This document shows, one piece after another, positions 33,741 through 43,472 of a stretch of DNA of 64,000 nt. Under the pieces are notes generated by a model, which was given only the letters and a program-made list of their open reading frames with translations, had not been told where the DNA came from and made no database searches. The stretch lies in assembly GCA_949292785.1 (NCBI GenBank), contig CASFBK010000007.1, forward strand, positions 1 through 64,000. Direction: 5' to 3'. A program made the translations under genes and the position numbers. How positions within the stretch are numbered: position 1 is the stretch's first letter; the number at the start of each line of letters is the position of its first letter. Source of the stretch: an uncultured Eubacteriales bacterium. Its GTDB lineage: Bacteria > Bacillota > Clostridia > Lachnospirales > Lachnospiraceae.

Positions 33741-36700
33741 ATGAGCAACGTAAGACGTGTATTTGTAGAAAAAAAGCCTGCATTTGCAATTCAGGCAAAG
33801 GAATTGCAGTCTGAAATCAAGAGTTATTTGGGAATTAAGACCGTAACCAACGTGCGTGTATTAATCCGCTATGATATTGAAAATATTTCAGAGGAGACTT
33901 ACAAGAAAGCATTGATGACTGTTTTTTGTGAGCCGCCTGTGGATGATGTATATGAAGAAAACTTTGAACTGGGGAATGCTAAGACCTTCAGCGTAGAGTT
34001 TTTACCGGGACAGTTCGACCAGCGTGCAGATTCTGCAGAGCAGTGTGTGAAGCTGTTAAATGAAGACGAAGAACCAATCATTCGTTCTGCTACTACTTAT
34101 GTGATTGAAGGGGAAGTAGACGAAGCACAGTTAGAAGCAATTAAGAATCACTGCATCAACCCGGTAGATTCCAGAGAGACCGGGTTAGAGAAGCCGGAGA
34201 CTTTGGTAACCGAGTTTGAGGAGCCGGAAGATGTTAAGATTTTTGAGGGCTTCAAAGACATGCCGGAGGCAGAATTAAAGGCGCTGTATGATTCTTTGGG
34301 ACTGGCTATGACCTTTAAGGACTTTTTGCATATCCAGAATTACTTTAACAAGGATGAAAAGCGTGACCCATCCATGACAGAAATCCGCGTATTGGATACT
34401 TACTGGTCTGACCATTGTCGTCATACTACCTTCTCTACCGAGTTGAAGGATGTAACCTTTGGAGATGGTTTTTATAAACAGCCAATGATGGATACTTATG
34501 AGGATTATCTGAATACGCATAAGGAATTATATAAGGGAAGAGATGACAAGTTCGTATGCCTGATGGACCTTGCTTTAATGGCAATGAAGCGTCTGAAAAA
34601 AGAAGGTAAGTTAGATGACCAGGAAGAGTCTGACGAAATCAATGCATGCTCTATTGTTGTTCCGGTAGAAGTAGACGGAAAGACAGAAGAGTGGCTGGTA
34701 AACTTTAAGAATGAGACACATAACCATCCGACTGAAATCGAGCCGTTCGGTGGTGCAGCAACCTGTCTTGGCGGAGCCATCCGTGACCCATTGTCGGGAC
34801 GTACCTATGTATATCAGGCAATGCGTGTAACAGGTGCAGCAGACCCGACCGTATCTGTAAAAGATACCATGGAGGGAAAACTGCCACAGAAGAAGCTGGT
34901 TCGTGGTGCAGCCCATGGCTACAGCTCTTATGGTAACCAGATTGGTCTGGCAACGGGATATGTAAAGGAAATCTATCATCCGGACTATGTGGCAAAACGT
35001 ATGGAAATCGGTGCGGTTATGGGAGCAGCTCCAAGACGTGCGGTGCAGAGACTTACTTCTGACCCGGGAGACATTATTATTCTGTTAGGTGGCCGTACCG
35101 GACGTGATGGCTGTGGTGGAGCAACCGGTTCTTCAAAGGCTCATAATACCCAGTCCATTGATACCTGTGGTGCAGAGGTTCAAAAAGGGAATCCGCCGAC
35201 AGAGCGTAAGATTCAGCGTTTGTTCCGCAGAGAAGAAGTTGCTCACATTATTAAGAAATGTAATGACTTTGGTGCAGGCGGAGTTTCCGTTGCGATTGGA
35301 GAATTGGCAGACGGACTTCGTGTGCAGTTAGATAAAGTTCCAAAGAAATACGCAGGTCTTGACGGAACAGAAATAGCCATTTCTGAATCTCAGGAACGTA
35401 TGGCAGTTGTGATTTCGCCAGATGATGTTGAAACATTTTTAAATTATGCAAAAGAAGAAAACTTAGAGGCAGTAGAGGTTGCAGTAGTAACCGAAGAGCC
35501 CAGACTGGTTCTGGAATGGAGAGGAAAAGAAATCGTAAATATTTCCAGAGCATTCCTTGATACCAACGGTGCACATCAGGAAACTACCGTTGCAGTTGAT
35601 ATTCCTGCAAAGGAAGAAAACTTCTTTGAAAAGAAAGAGGTTGCAGGAGTAGAAGAAGCATTAAATGCCGGTGATGTAAAGAAAGCATGGATGACAACCT
35701 TAGCGGACTTAAATGTATGCTCTCAGAAGGGCTTGGTAGAAATGTTCGACGGCTCTATCGGAGCAGGTAGTGTATTCATGCCTTACGGCGGTCGTTATCA
35801 GTTGACAGAGACTCAGAGTATGGTTGCAAAGCTTCCGGTCATGACAGGAAAATGTGATGCCGTTACCATGATGGCATATGGATTTGACCCATATCTGTCT
35901 TCCTGGAGCCCATATCATGGAGCAGTATATGCCGTATTGGAATCTGTAGCAAGAATTGTTGCAGCTGGCGGTGATTATAAGAAGATTCGTTTTACCTTCC
36001 AAGAATATTTCCGCAGAATGAGCGAAGAACCAAGCCGTTGGAGCCAGCCATTTGCAGCATTGTTAGGAGCTTACAGTGCACAGATTGGATTCGGACTGCC
36101 ATCTATTGGTGGAAAGGACTCCATGTCCGGAACCTTCAATGAAATTGATGTTCCGCCTACACTGGTTTCCTTTGCAGTAGATGTGGCAAAAGAGCAGGAT
36201 ATCATTACACCGGAATTAAAGAAAGCCGGAAATAAGATTATGAGCTTTAAGATTGCTAAAGATGAATATGACCTGCCGGATTATGCACAGGTAATGAAGT
36301 TATATGATGCCATCCACGAGCTGATTCAGAAGAAAGCCATTGTATCTGCATATGCTTTAGACGGTAAGGGAATTGCAGCAGCGCTTAGCAAAATGGCATT
36401 TGGCAATAAGTTAGGTGTTACGGTTGACAGCAATGCATGTAAGAAATGCATGTTTGCACCGCGTTTCGGTAATCTGGTGGCAGAGGTTCCGGCAGATAAG
36501 GTTGCACTGGTAGAAGAAACCGTTGCAGCAGCTATGAAGGAATATGCACAGAGCTGCGCGAAGGACAGCTGTAGATGCGGAAGCCAGGATATATCATACT
36601 GTAAGGTAATCGGAGAAGTAAATGATGTTCAGAAGTTTATCTATGGTGATATGGAAATCACTATGGAAGAGGCTTTGAATGCATGGACAGGCACCTTAGA

Positions 36701-37595
36701 AAAGGTATTCCCAACTGTTGCAGTAGATGGAAAAGAAGAAGTAAAAACAGATGTATTCAAGGCAGACAGCATTTATGTTTGCAAGAATAAGGTGGCAAAG
36801 CCTACCGTATTTATTCCGGTATTCCCGGGAACCAACTGTGAATATGACAGTGCAAAGGCATTTGAACGTGCAGGTGCAGACACCATTGTAAAGGTATTTA
36901 AGAACTTAAATGCAGCAGATATTCGTGATTCCGTTGATGAATTTGTAAAAGCAATCGAGCAGTCACAGATTATCATGTTCCCGGGTGGATTCTCCGCAGG
37001 AGATGAACCGGAAGGAAGTGCCAAGTTCTTTGCAACGGCATTCCGTAATGCGAAGATGACAGAGGCAGTAAATAAACTGCTTCAGGAACGTGATGGATTG
37101 ATGCTGGGTATCTGTAACGGATTCCAGGCATTGATTAAACTGGGATTGGTTCCGTATGGTGAAATCAGACAGCAGACAGCGGATTCACCGACCTTAACTT
37201 ATAACACCATTGGACGTCATATTTCCAAAATGGTCTACACTAAAGTTGTAACAAATAAGTCCCCATGGCTGGCACAGGCAGAGTTAGGAAAGACTTACTG
37301 CAACCCGGCTTCCCACGGAGAAGGACGTTTTGTTGCACCGAAGGAATGGTTAGATAAGTTGTTTGAAAACGGACAGGTGGCAACCCAGTATGTCAATGAA
37401 AATGGACAGCCGACCATGGACGAAGAGTGGAATGTAAACGGTTCCTACATGGCAATCGAAGGCATCACCAGCCCGGATGGACGTGTTCTTGGTAAGATGG
37501 CACATTCCGAGCGTAGAGGAGACAGCGTGGCTGTGAATATTTACGGCGAGCAGGATATGAAGATATTTGAAAGCGGAGTGGCTTACTTCAAGTAA
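33741..37595 (+). CDS. purL: Phosphoribosylformylglycinamidine synthase, single-chain PurL-PurQ type
   Basis: 1284 residues; ATG 33741 after AGGAGG. The N-terminal linker is followed by the FGAM synthase core with LDTYWSDHCRHTTF, KNETHNHPTEIEPFGGAATC and IGGKDSMSGTF. The last 280 residues form the glutamine amidotransferase domain with VFPGTNCEYDSAKAFERAGA and nucleophile Cys in GICNGFQAL. It converts FGAR to FGAM using ATP and glutamine in purine synthesis. The fused form is the length usual for Lachnospiraceae and proteobacteria. It stands alone without other pur genes beside it. Confidence 0.96.
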   Translation: MSNVRRVFVEKKPAFAIQAKELQSEIKSYLGIKTVTNVRVLIRYDIENISEETYKKALMTVFCEPPVDDVYEENFELGNAKTFSVEFLPGQFDQRADSAEQCVKLLNEDEEPIIRSATTYVIEGEVDEAQLEAIKNHCINPVDSRETGLEKPETLVTEFEEPEDVKIFEGFKDMPEAELKALYDSLGLAMTFKDFLHIQNYFNKDEKRDPSMTEIRVLDTYWSDHCRHTTFSTELKDVTFGDGFYKQPMMDTYEDYLNTHKELYKGRDDKFVCLMDLALMAMKRLKKEGKLDDQEESDEINACSIVVPVEVDGKTEEWLVNFKNETHNHPTEIEPFGGAATCLGGAIRDPLSGRTYVYQAMRVTGAADPTVSVKDTMEGKLPQKKLVRGAAHGYSSYGNQIGLATGYVKEIYHPDYVAKRMEIGAVMGAAPRRAVQRLTSDPGDIIILLGGRTGRDGCGGATGSSKAHNTQSIDTCGAEVQKGNPPTERKIQRLFRREEVAHIIKKCNDFGAGGVSVAIGELADGLRVQLDKVPKKYAGLDGTEIAISESQERMAVVISPDDVETFLNYAKEENLEAVEVAVVTEEPRLVLEWRGKEIVNISRAFLDTNGAHQETTVAVDIPAKEENFFEKKEVAGVEEALNAGDVKKAWMTTLADLNVCSQKGLVEMFDGSIGAGSVFMPYGGRYQLTETQSMVAKLPVMTGKCDAVTMMAYGFDPYLSSWSPYHGAVYAVLESVARIVAAGGDYKKIRFTFQEYFRRMSEEPSRWSQPFAALLGAYSAQIGFGLPSIGGKDSMSGTFNEIDVPPTLVSFAVDVAKEQDIITPELKKAGNKIMSFKIAKDEYDLPDYAQVMKLYDAIHELIQKKAIVSAYALDGKGIAAALSKMAFGNKLGVTVDSNACKKCMFAPRFGNLVAEVPADKVALVEETVAAAMKEYAQSCAKDSCRCGSQDISYCKVIGEVNDVQKFIYGDMEITMEEALNAWTGTLEKVFPTVAVDGKEEVKTDVFKADSIYVCKNKVAKPTVFIPVFPGTNCEYDSAKAFERAGADTIVKVFKNLNAADIRDSVDEFVKAIEQSQIIMFPGGFSAGDEPEGSAKFFATAFRNAKMTEAVNKLLQERDGLMLGICNGFQALIKLGLVPYGEIRQQTADSPTLTYNTIGRHISKMVYTKVVTNKSPWLAQAELGKTYCNPASHGEGRFVAPKEWLDKLFENGQVATQYVNENGQPTMDEEWNVNGSYMAIEGITSPDGRVLGKMAHSERRGDSVAVNIYGEQDMKIFESGVAYFK

Positions 37596-37630
37596 GATAA
37601 GGGAACAAGACCTTGCAGAGAGGAAGAATG

Positions 37631-37667
37631 ATGTGCCCCCAAAAAGTCTAACTTTTTGGGGGCACAT
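37631..37667. terminator. Strong terminator between purL and the histidine kinase
   Basis: ATGTGCCCCCAAAAAG pairs with CTTTTTGGGGGCACAT, a 16-bp stem usable from both sides. Confidence 0.85.
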
Positions 37668-37710
37668 TACTTATTATACGATATGGGTCTTTGTGTAAAA
37701 AGAGAAAATC

Positions 37711-38997
37711 TTAAAATACAATCATTACCGTAAACCACCCATTTTCCGCTGTAAAATTATAAAAAACATCATTCTTTTTGCAGAAAGCCATAATGGAACG
37801 TGTGCCGATTCCATGTCCGTATTCATCCGGCATGGGGAGTCCGTCATTGGAGAAGGTGATTGTTCCGGCATATGGATTGGACACTTCCAGCATGAGCTTC
37901 GGTTTTTGTATGCATTTACAGATAATTTTTCTCTCCTCTTCCGGAAGCCTGCAGCAGGCTGTTATAGCATTCTCTAACGCATTGGCAAACACAATGGAAA
38001 GCTCTGCAGAATCCACAGGGAGCGCATCGGGAATGGAAAACCGTGTTTCAAGCGTGATATTTTCTGTTGCAGCACGTTCAAGATAGGAGGAAAGGGTAGC
38101 ATTCAAAATAGGGTCATTGCAATAATGTACAGGCGTCCGAAGCTGAAACTGTGAAATAGAGTTATTAATATAATCAAGAACCGCCTGGGTTTTTCCGCTT
38201 TCCACAAGGGAGGCAATCGTCTGAAGTCTGTGGCGGGTATCGTGGATGTCAATCCGTGCTTTCTCAGCCGCCGCAACCGTTTCAGAGGCTTTTTCTTTCA
38301 GGCTTTGTACCTGCAACTCCAATAATTCCTGATTGTGGTTCGCCATTTGGAACCGATACTGCATGAACAAATATTGGAAGACGGAAAAATAGATAACCAC
38401 AATAACTACGCCCAGCAGGTAAATCAGGAGAACGCCGGAGGGGTTCTTTGTATAATTCTTCGGATAAGTGGCGATTGTTACGGCAAGTAGAAAAAAGGAG
38501 CACGGAATCAGGGAAAGAATGCCCCAGCCTTTCTGGACAATGGCGGTAAGCTGTAAAAATGGGCGCCGCATAAAAGCAAATTCCAGTAAAATGATGACCA
38601 GGTAAGCCGCCAGACGAATCAGGCAGTCGGAAATTTCAGAACCGTGGAGTGCGCTGTTTACCAGTGTAATGGTGGCGCTTATGTACACGGAAAGTAAAAT
38701 CTGTGTGGCATGGGTAAAAACAGCCAGTGCCGGATGGGCTTTTGCCAGCTTGTAAATCATGAAGATGGCTGGAAAGGATATGGTAAAGGGAAACACCTGT
38801 ACAAGAAACAGAAAGCCGCAAAAGTGAATGATGGCGGTAGAATGAACCAGTACATATAAAAGGTACAGGAAAAGGATGAAAAACACCTTTTTTGCACTAT
38901 ATTTGAATTTGGTGGTAGAGCACATCATGCCAAGGGTACACATTACGATTAGAAGAACTTTAAATACCGTATATGGAAAATTATTTTCAAATAGCAT
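37711..38997 (-). CDS. GHKL sensor histidine kinase (AgrC-like)
   Basis: 428 residues from ATG 38997, eight bases after GGAGG; an upstream in-frame ATG overlaps that binding site and is unlikely. Six or so membrane helices (1-230) precede a coiled coil and the kinase: phospho-acceptor region DIHDTRHRLQT, N-box SIVFANALENAITAC and G-box GHGIGTRSIM. It is the sensor of an AgrC/VirS-type system, probably for a peptide. The partner LytTR regulator lies at 43473 on the same strand, separated from it by the large surface protein gene on the other strand. The relic of another regulator overlaps its start. Confidence 0.88.
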   Translation of the reverse strand: MLFENNFPYTVFKVLLIVMCTLGMMCSTTKFKYSAKKVFFILFLYLLYVLVHSTAIIHFCGFLFLVQVFPFTISFPAIFMIYKLAKAHPALAVFTHATQILLSVYISATITLVNSALHGSEISDCLIRLAAYLVIILLEFAFMRRPFLQLTAIVQKGWGILSLIPCSFFLLAVTIATYPKNYTKNPSGVLLIYLLGVVIVVIYFSVFQYLFMQYRFQMANHNQELLELQVQSLKEKASETVAAAEKARIDIHDTRHRLQTIASLVESGKTQAVLDYINNSISQFQLRTPVHYCNDPILNATLSSYLERAATENITLETRFSIPDALPVDSAELSIVFANALENAITACCRLPEEERKIICKCIQKPKLMLEVSNPYAGTITFSNDGLPMPDEYGHGIGTRSIMAFCKKNDVFYNFTAENGWFTVMIVF

Positions 38998-39052
38998 GAT
39001 AGTTACCTCCATTCAGCCAGTAATCGGACCATTCTGTTTTATACACCTCTTT
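38987..39052 (-). pseudogene. C-terminal relic of a LytTR response regulator
   Basis: A short open frame on the minus strand reads KEVYKTEWSDYWLNGGNYHAI and stops at 38987, overlapping the kinase start. It matches the end of the intact regulator at 43473-44207 (YETYKSEWSDYWLNSGK). Upstream of it the frame is closed. It is the remaining tail of a regulator gene once coupled to this kinase, as in normal regulator-kinase operons. Confidence 0.7.
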
Positions 39053-39062
39053 CTATGGTCGC

Positions 39063-39095
39063 AAAATTTACAATAAAATCTGCAAATTTTACAAT
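39063..39095 (+). promoter_or_regulatory. Paired TTTACAAT repeats upstream of the surface protein gene
   Basis: AAAATTTACAAT (39063-39074) and AAATTTTACAAT (39084-39095) are direct repeats with exactly 21 bp between equivalent bases. This is the arrangement expected for a dimeric LytTR regulator. The same pair occurs at 44239-44267. An AT-rich promoter region follows before the gene at 39215. Confidence 0.6.
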
Positions 39096-39214
39096 TCTCT
39101 CCCAAAGGTATATTTTTCTGATAAATTATAATTAAGAATAATATATAATTTTGTATGCGTCAATACGAAAAATTACGGAAGGACAAGTAGTGAGCACAAA
39201 GGAGGGAACAGGGA

Positions 39215-42200
39215 ATGGAGCGTATGAAAGAAAAAATTGTTCAGAAATTCATAGCACTGGGAAAAAAGAGCCGTAGGTTAAGACTGCCTGTACTTGCTTT
39301 GATAGTGGGATTTTTAGTGATATATCATGCAGTCAGGGATTTTTTCCTGCAATTCAGATATCACCCGGTCAGACAGAGAATCATAGTGGGAATATTGACC
39401 ACAGCATTGGTAGTAGGACAGATACAGATTATAAATACGTTTGCGGAAGACGAGCCGCTGTCATATTCTGATGAAAATGGAGAAACTCCTTCGTGGGAAG
39501 GAACTGGTTATGCCCCTGTCAGGGTATCTAATCCATACCTTTATGGTCTGGGAAATAACCTTACCTTTCGGGAGGGAACGGATGGAAAAACGCAAATTTT
39601 TTATGGGGATTCCGATACCCCGATTGACCTGGCGAATTTAGAGGAAACGGAAGACGGCACGGTCATTGCGGAAGGATGTAATGACTATACTATCACAGAA
39701 GAGGAACTGTCATATTTTCATCTGAATGGAAATTATGTGGAAGGAAAGGAACTGTACCTTGACGGTGAGCAAAATGCAATCTGCATCCGTGAGGTGCCGG
39801 AAAACTGTGACCTCGAAGGACTTGACCTGTCGGAAGACGGAGTGACGATTTCCCCGGACCTTGACGCCGATACAACGGAATATACCGCTGGCATTACCAG
39901 AGCGGATGCACGAAAGGAGCAGTTTCCCGTTCTCACGGCGGGCGAGGTCTATTGGTTTGATTTGTCGGAAAGCGGGCTGACTGGTACGGTGAATGCCGCG
40001 TTGCCCGATACCTCTCTCCATTGGGTTCCCTTCACCTACACGGGGACAATCAACGCCTACGTGCTCAACAGTAGCTCAAGCGGAGTGAGTACCTCGTCTG
40101 CCACCGCGTCGGAAACCACCGACAGCAGCGGCGCATATGGATACACCTACGACCACAGTTTATTTATCGCGGATTACAATGTGAATACTTCGATAATGTG
40201 GACTGTACTGAATGGCAATATAGATTTCATTTTCGGTCTTGACTATGTGAGTGACGGCATTACGTATACAATGAGAGCTCCGTCGGGCGGAAGCGCTGGA
40301 GTCTATGATAGCGGCACAGCTACGTCAACGATTACTCCCGCAAATAACGAGTGGGACGCGATTTTGGATAAGAATGAGAATTACATCAAAAATTACAGTG
40401 AAGCTTGCTGGGTACAGGACACGCCGGATTCATCAGCCAATACCCGTCGTGTGTTTCGTGGAAACAGCAGTTCAGTCCGTTCCAGGTCAACCAATGGAAA
40501 GAGTACCAAATACAATTACCGCCCTGTGCTTGAAATTCCGTCAACGGTGACCTCCGCAGACTTGAAAGTGGTCACCGTTGATTTGAACGGCGGAAGTATC
40601 GGCGAATATACGGGCATCGTGAACATCGTGGTAAAAAACGGAGAGAGCTTCAACGTTCCCTCCGGTGCAGAACTGACCGCTCCGGAAGGTATGACCTTCA
40701 AGGGGTGGTTGGACAACGAAGGTCAGACTTGGCAGTACGGAGATGCCGTTCCGGCAACGGTCACCACGCTGACGCCGCAGTATACTTCCGAAGATAAGGG
40801 ATATACGGTAACTTACGATTACAGCACGAATGGCGGAACCTCATCCACAAAGACTTCCGATATGGTTGCGGCAAATAATGAGGTGGACTTAACGCCGACA
40901 TCCACAAAGACCGATTGGGAATTCGTGGGCTGGAATACGGATAAGGATGCTAAAACAGGACTTGCTTCCCTGACAATGGGAACGGAAGACATTACCTTGT
41001 ATGCAATTTATAAGAAGACACTGACTCTTACTTGTTACTCCGGCAGTGCAGGAGAGAAGCAGACAAAAACAGTAACGATTTACAACAATGCCACGAAAGG
41101 TTTGCTAACAGTACCGACTGCAAAATCCTGGGGCGTATCGGATGAAAATTATAGGTATTATTATTATGTACTGAGTCCGGACCGCTTCGAGGGAACGATG
41201 TATGGCGGCAACAGTACGATTTATTTGTCGGAAGACACCAGTCTTTATGCTTGGTACAGAAAAACCATCACGATTTCTTATGATGCCAATGGGGGAAGCG
41301 GAAGCGTGGCAGAACAAAGCGTTTTCCAGGGCGCTATTGTGTCGGATACCGTCACCTATAAGGAAGCCTCTACCAAGCTGCGGGATGGAACAGCTCTCAG
41401 CCGTGACGGCTACAACTTTAACGGTTGGATAGAGGGAAGCAGTACGGGAACTGATATTGCAGAGGCAGGAACCACTATTACGCCAACGGCGGATACTGTC
41501 TATTATGCAAGCTGGGTTCCGGCAGATTATTCTGTTACCCTGAATACAAATAACGGAAGCGGCGGAACAGCTATTGTTTCTTATACTTACGGAACAGGAG
41601 TCGTTTTGCCGACAGACTGGACAAAAACAGGCTACACTTTTGCGGGCTGGTATGACAATGAGGACTGTACCGGAACGGCTGTGACGGAGATTTCAGCCAC
41701 AGATACAGGAGATAAGGAATATTGGGCGAAATGGGTTGATGACATTGCTCCTGTGATTGGGGATTTAAGTTACAGCTACCAGCCCAAAAATCTATGGCAA
41801 TGGTTGATTGGCAAGGAGAGCTTAATCATAACGGTACCTGTGACAGAAGAAGGCAGCGGTGCAGATGAGATTACATATACTGTAACGTCGGAGAACGGAA
41901 CAGTACAGAATAAGACAGAAGAAATTAAAAATGGCACAGCTGTGATTACAGTCGATACAGATTTGAAGGGAACTATTTTAATCACCTGCACCGACCAGGC
42001 AGGAAATACATCATCAGGAGTGACAGTAGGTGCAGGTCTGAATGCGTCAGGCGTTATCATCGAAGATAATGCGCCGGAAATTAAATTTAGGACCAATAAA
42101 GGGGATTTATTAACGGATGTGTGCGCACCTGCTTCTGATATTATCGTAACGGTAACGGATAACGGTGACAACGCAGTTTCCGGTGGAATTGCTTCTGTGG

Positions 42201-43426
42201 TCTATAAGATAGAAAACGGCGAAGACAGTAAAGAGGTGAAGGTGCAGCAGGATTTTGCCACAAGCATGAAAACCAGTACCACCTTTACGATTCCGGCAAG
42301 TGACATTCTGGCAGGAGAAACAGTCATTACCGTTACAGCCATGGACAATGCAGGAAATGTAGCCAGCGTTTCTTCAGGCAGAATGTTTGTAGGACATAAG
42401 TATGGGGAGCCGGTATTTACATGGAATGAGGATTTCAGCGGTGCAACGGCTGCCTTTACCTGTGAACATGACATAAATCATGTAGAAATAAAAGATTGTA
42501 CCGTGGCAAGCGTGGTAACAAAAGAAGCAACTGGAACCCAAAAGGGAGAAATGACCTATACGGCAGCAGTGGAATTTGAAGGCAGAACATATACGGACAA
42601 GAGAAGTGTGGAAGCCGTTGTGGTAGGACAAGAAAAAATCGGAAAAGGAAGCATCACTACGGAAGTGCTGGTTGCAGATGATGTACCATATATAATCATG
42701 AAAAATCTTACCGTGGAAGCTGCAAAAGAGCTTCTGACTTCGGAGGAACTAGTGGCAGTGGAAGGTGGTGAGCGCGTCAGCGTTTTTCTTGAAACCAAAA
42801 ATATAAATGAAATGGTAAGCTCTGAAGATAAGGAACATGTGAAAAACCAGATGAATATGCTTGTGGAAAACATCTTAAAGGCGGAAGGAATCGCCTCAAA
42901 GGAACAGGTAAATACCGGAGTTTCATACATTGACATCTCTCTTTACAAGAAGGTGGGAAGCAATGAGGCAACCAGACTGAGCAGTACAGGAAAAAATGAA
43001 ATTGAGATTACCATTGAAATACCGGATGAAATGAAATCTTCAAATCCAAAACGTACCTATTATATTATTCGCGTTCATGACGATGGAGAAAAGAAAGTAG
43101 TAGAAGTTCTTCCAAGCACATATAATGCAGAAAATAGCAGGCTGACCTTTATGACAGACAGATTTTCTACTTATGCGATTGCTTATACAGAGCCGGGGGA
43201 AGTAGTGAATACGAATGATGACGGAAACAACACAGAGGTAAGTAACGACGACGGTAGACACAATGACACAGGTGCAGGCAACAACGACGGTAAAGACACC
43301 GATAACTCTCAGACGGTAAAGACGGGGGATGACAGCAATCCGGCACTCTGGATAGTTATTTTGCTTTTAGCTGCTATAGTTTTGCAAGGTTCGTTCTTGG
43401 CAGTAAAGAAATACAGGCGGCAATGA
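39215..43426 (+). CDS. Large cell-surface protein with InlB-type repeats and a VKTG sorting signal
   Basis: 1403 residues; ATG 39215 after GGAGGGAAC. A basic N-terminus and membrane segment (ALIVGFLVIYHAV), then a second hydrophobic stretch (IIVGILTTALVVGQIQI), form an unusual long export signal. Listeria-Bacteroides (InlB B) repeats span about 500-840: FVGWNTDKDAKTGLASLTM, YDANGGSGSVAEQSV, FAGWYDNEDCTGTAV. Ig-like and helical modules follow. The C-terminus has a polar linker, VKTGDD, a membrane helix and KKYRRQ, a sortase-type anchor. It is probably an adhesin. Codon use around 39.75-40.75 kb is visibly more GC-rich, suggesting a mosaic gene. Confidence 0.82.
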   Translation: MERMKEKIVQKFIALGKKSRRLRLPVLALIVGFLVIYHAVRDFFLQFRYHPVRQRIIVGILTTALVVGQIQIINTFAEDEPLSYSDENGETPSWEGTGYAPVRVSNPYLYGLGNNLTFREGTDGKTQIFYGDSDTPIDLANLEETEDGTVIAEGCNDYTITEEELSYFHLNGNYVEGKELYLDGEQNAICIREVPENCDLEGLDLSEDGVTISPDLDADTTEYTAGITRADARKEQFPVLTAGEVYWFDLSESGLTGTVNAALPDTSLHWVPFTYTGTINAYVLNSSSSGVSTSSATASETTDSSGAYGYTYDHSLFIADYNVNTSIMWTVLNGNIDFIFGLDYVSDGITYTMRAPSGGSAGVYDSGTATSTITPANNEWDAILDKNENYIKNYSEACWVQDTPDSSANTRRVFRGNSSSVRSRSTNGKSTKYNYRPVLEIPSTVTSADLKVVTVDLNGGSIGEYTGIVNIVVKNGESFNVPSGAELTAPEGMTFKGWLDNEGQTWQYGDAVPATVTTLTPQYTSEDKGYTVTYDYSTNGGTSSTKTSDMVAANNEVDLTPTSTKTDWEFVGWNTDKDAKTGLASLTMGTEDITLYAIYKKTLTLTCYSGSAGEKQTKTVTIYNNATKGLLTVPTAKSWGVSDENYRYYYYVLSPDRFEGTMYGGNSTIYLSEDTSLYAWYRKTITISYDANGGSGSVAEQSVFQGAIVSDTVTYKEASTKLRDGTALSRDGYNFNGWIEGSSTGTDIAEAGTTITPTADTVYYASWVPADYSVTLNTNNGSGGTAIVSYTYGTGVVLPTDWTKTGYTFAGWYDNEDCTGTAVTEISATDTGDKEYWAKWVDDIAPVIGDLSYSYQPKNLWQWLIGKESLIITVPVTEEGSGADEITYTVTSENGTVQNKTEEIKNGTAVITVDTDLKGTILITCTDQAGNTSSGVTVGAGLNASGVIIEDNAPEIKFRTNKGDLLTDVCAPASDIIVTVTDNGDNAVSGGIASVVYKIENGEDSKEVKVQQDFATSMKTSTTFTIPASDILAGETVITVTAMDNAGNVASVSSGRMFVGHKYGEPVFTWNEDFSGATAAFTCEHDINHVEIKDCTVASVVTKEATGTQKGEMTYTAAVEFEGRTYTDKRSVEAVVVGQEKIGKGSITTEVLVADDVPYIIMKNLTVEAAKELLTSEELVAVEGGERVSVFLETKNINEMVSSEDKEHVKNQMNMLVENILKAEGIASKEQVNTGVSYIDISLYKKVGSNEATRLSSTGKNEIEITIEIPDEMKSSNPKRTYYIIRVHDDGEKKVVEVLPSTYNAENSRLTFMTDRFSTYAIAYTEPGEVVNTNDDGNNTEVSNDDGRHNDTGAGNNDGKDTDNSQTVKTGDDSNPALWIVILLLAAIVLQGSFLAVKKYRRQ

Positions 43427-43472
43427 GAAAACACTGAGAACAGCAATAAAAACAGATAAGAGTAACCAGCTT

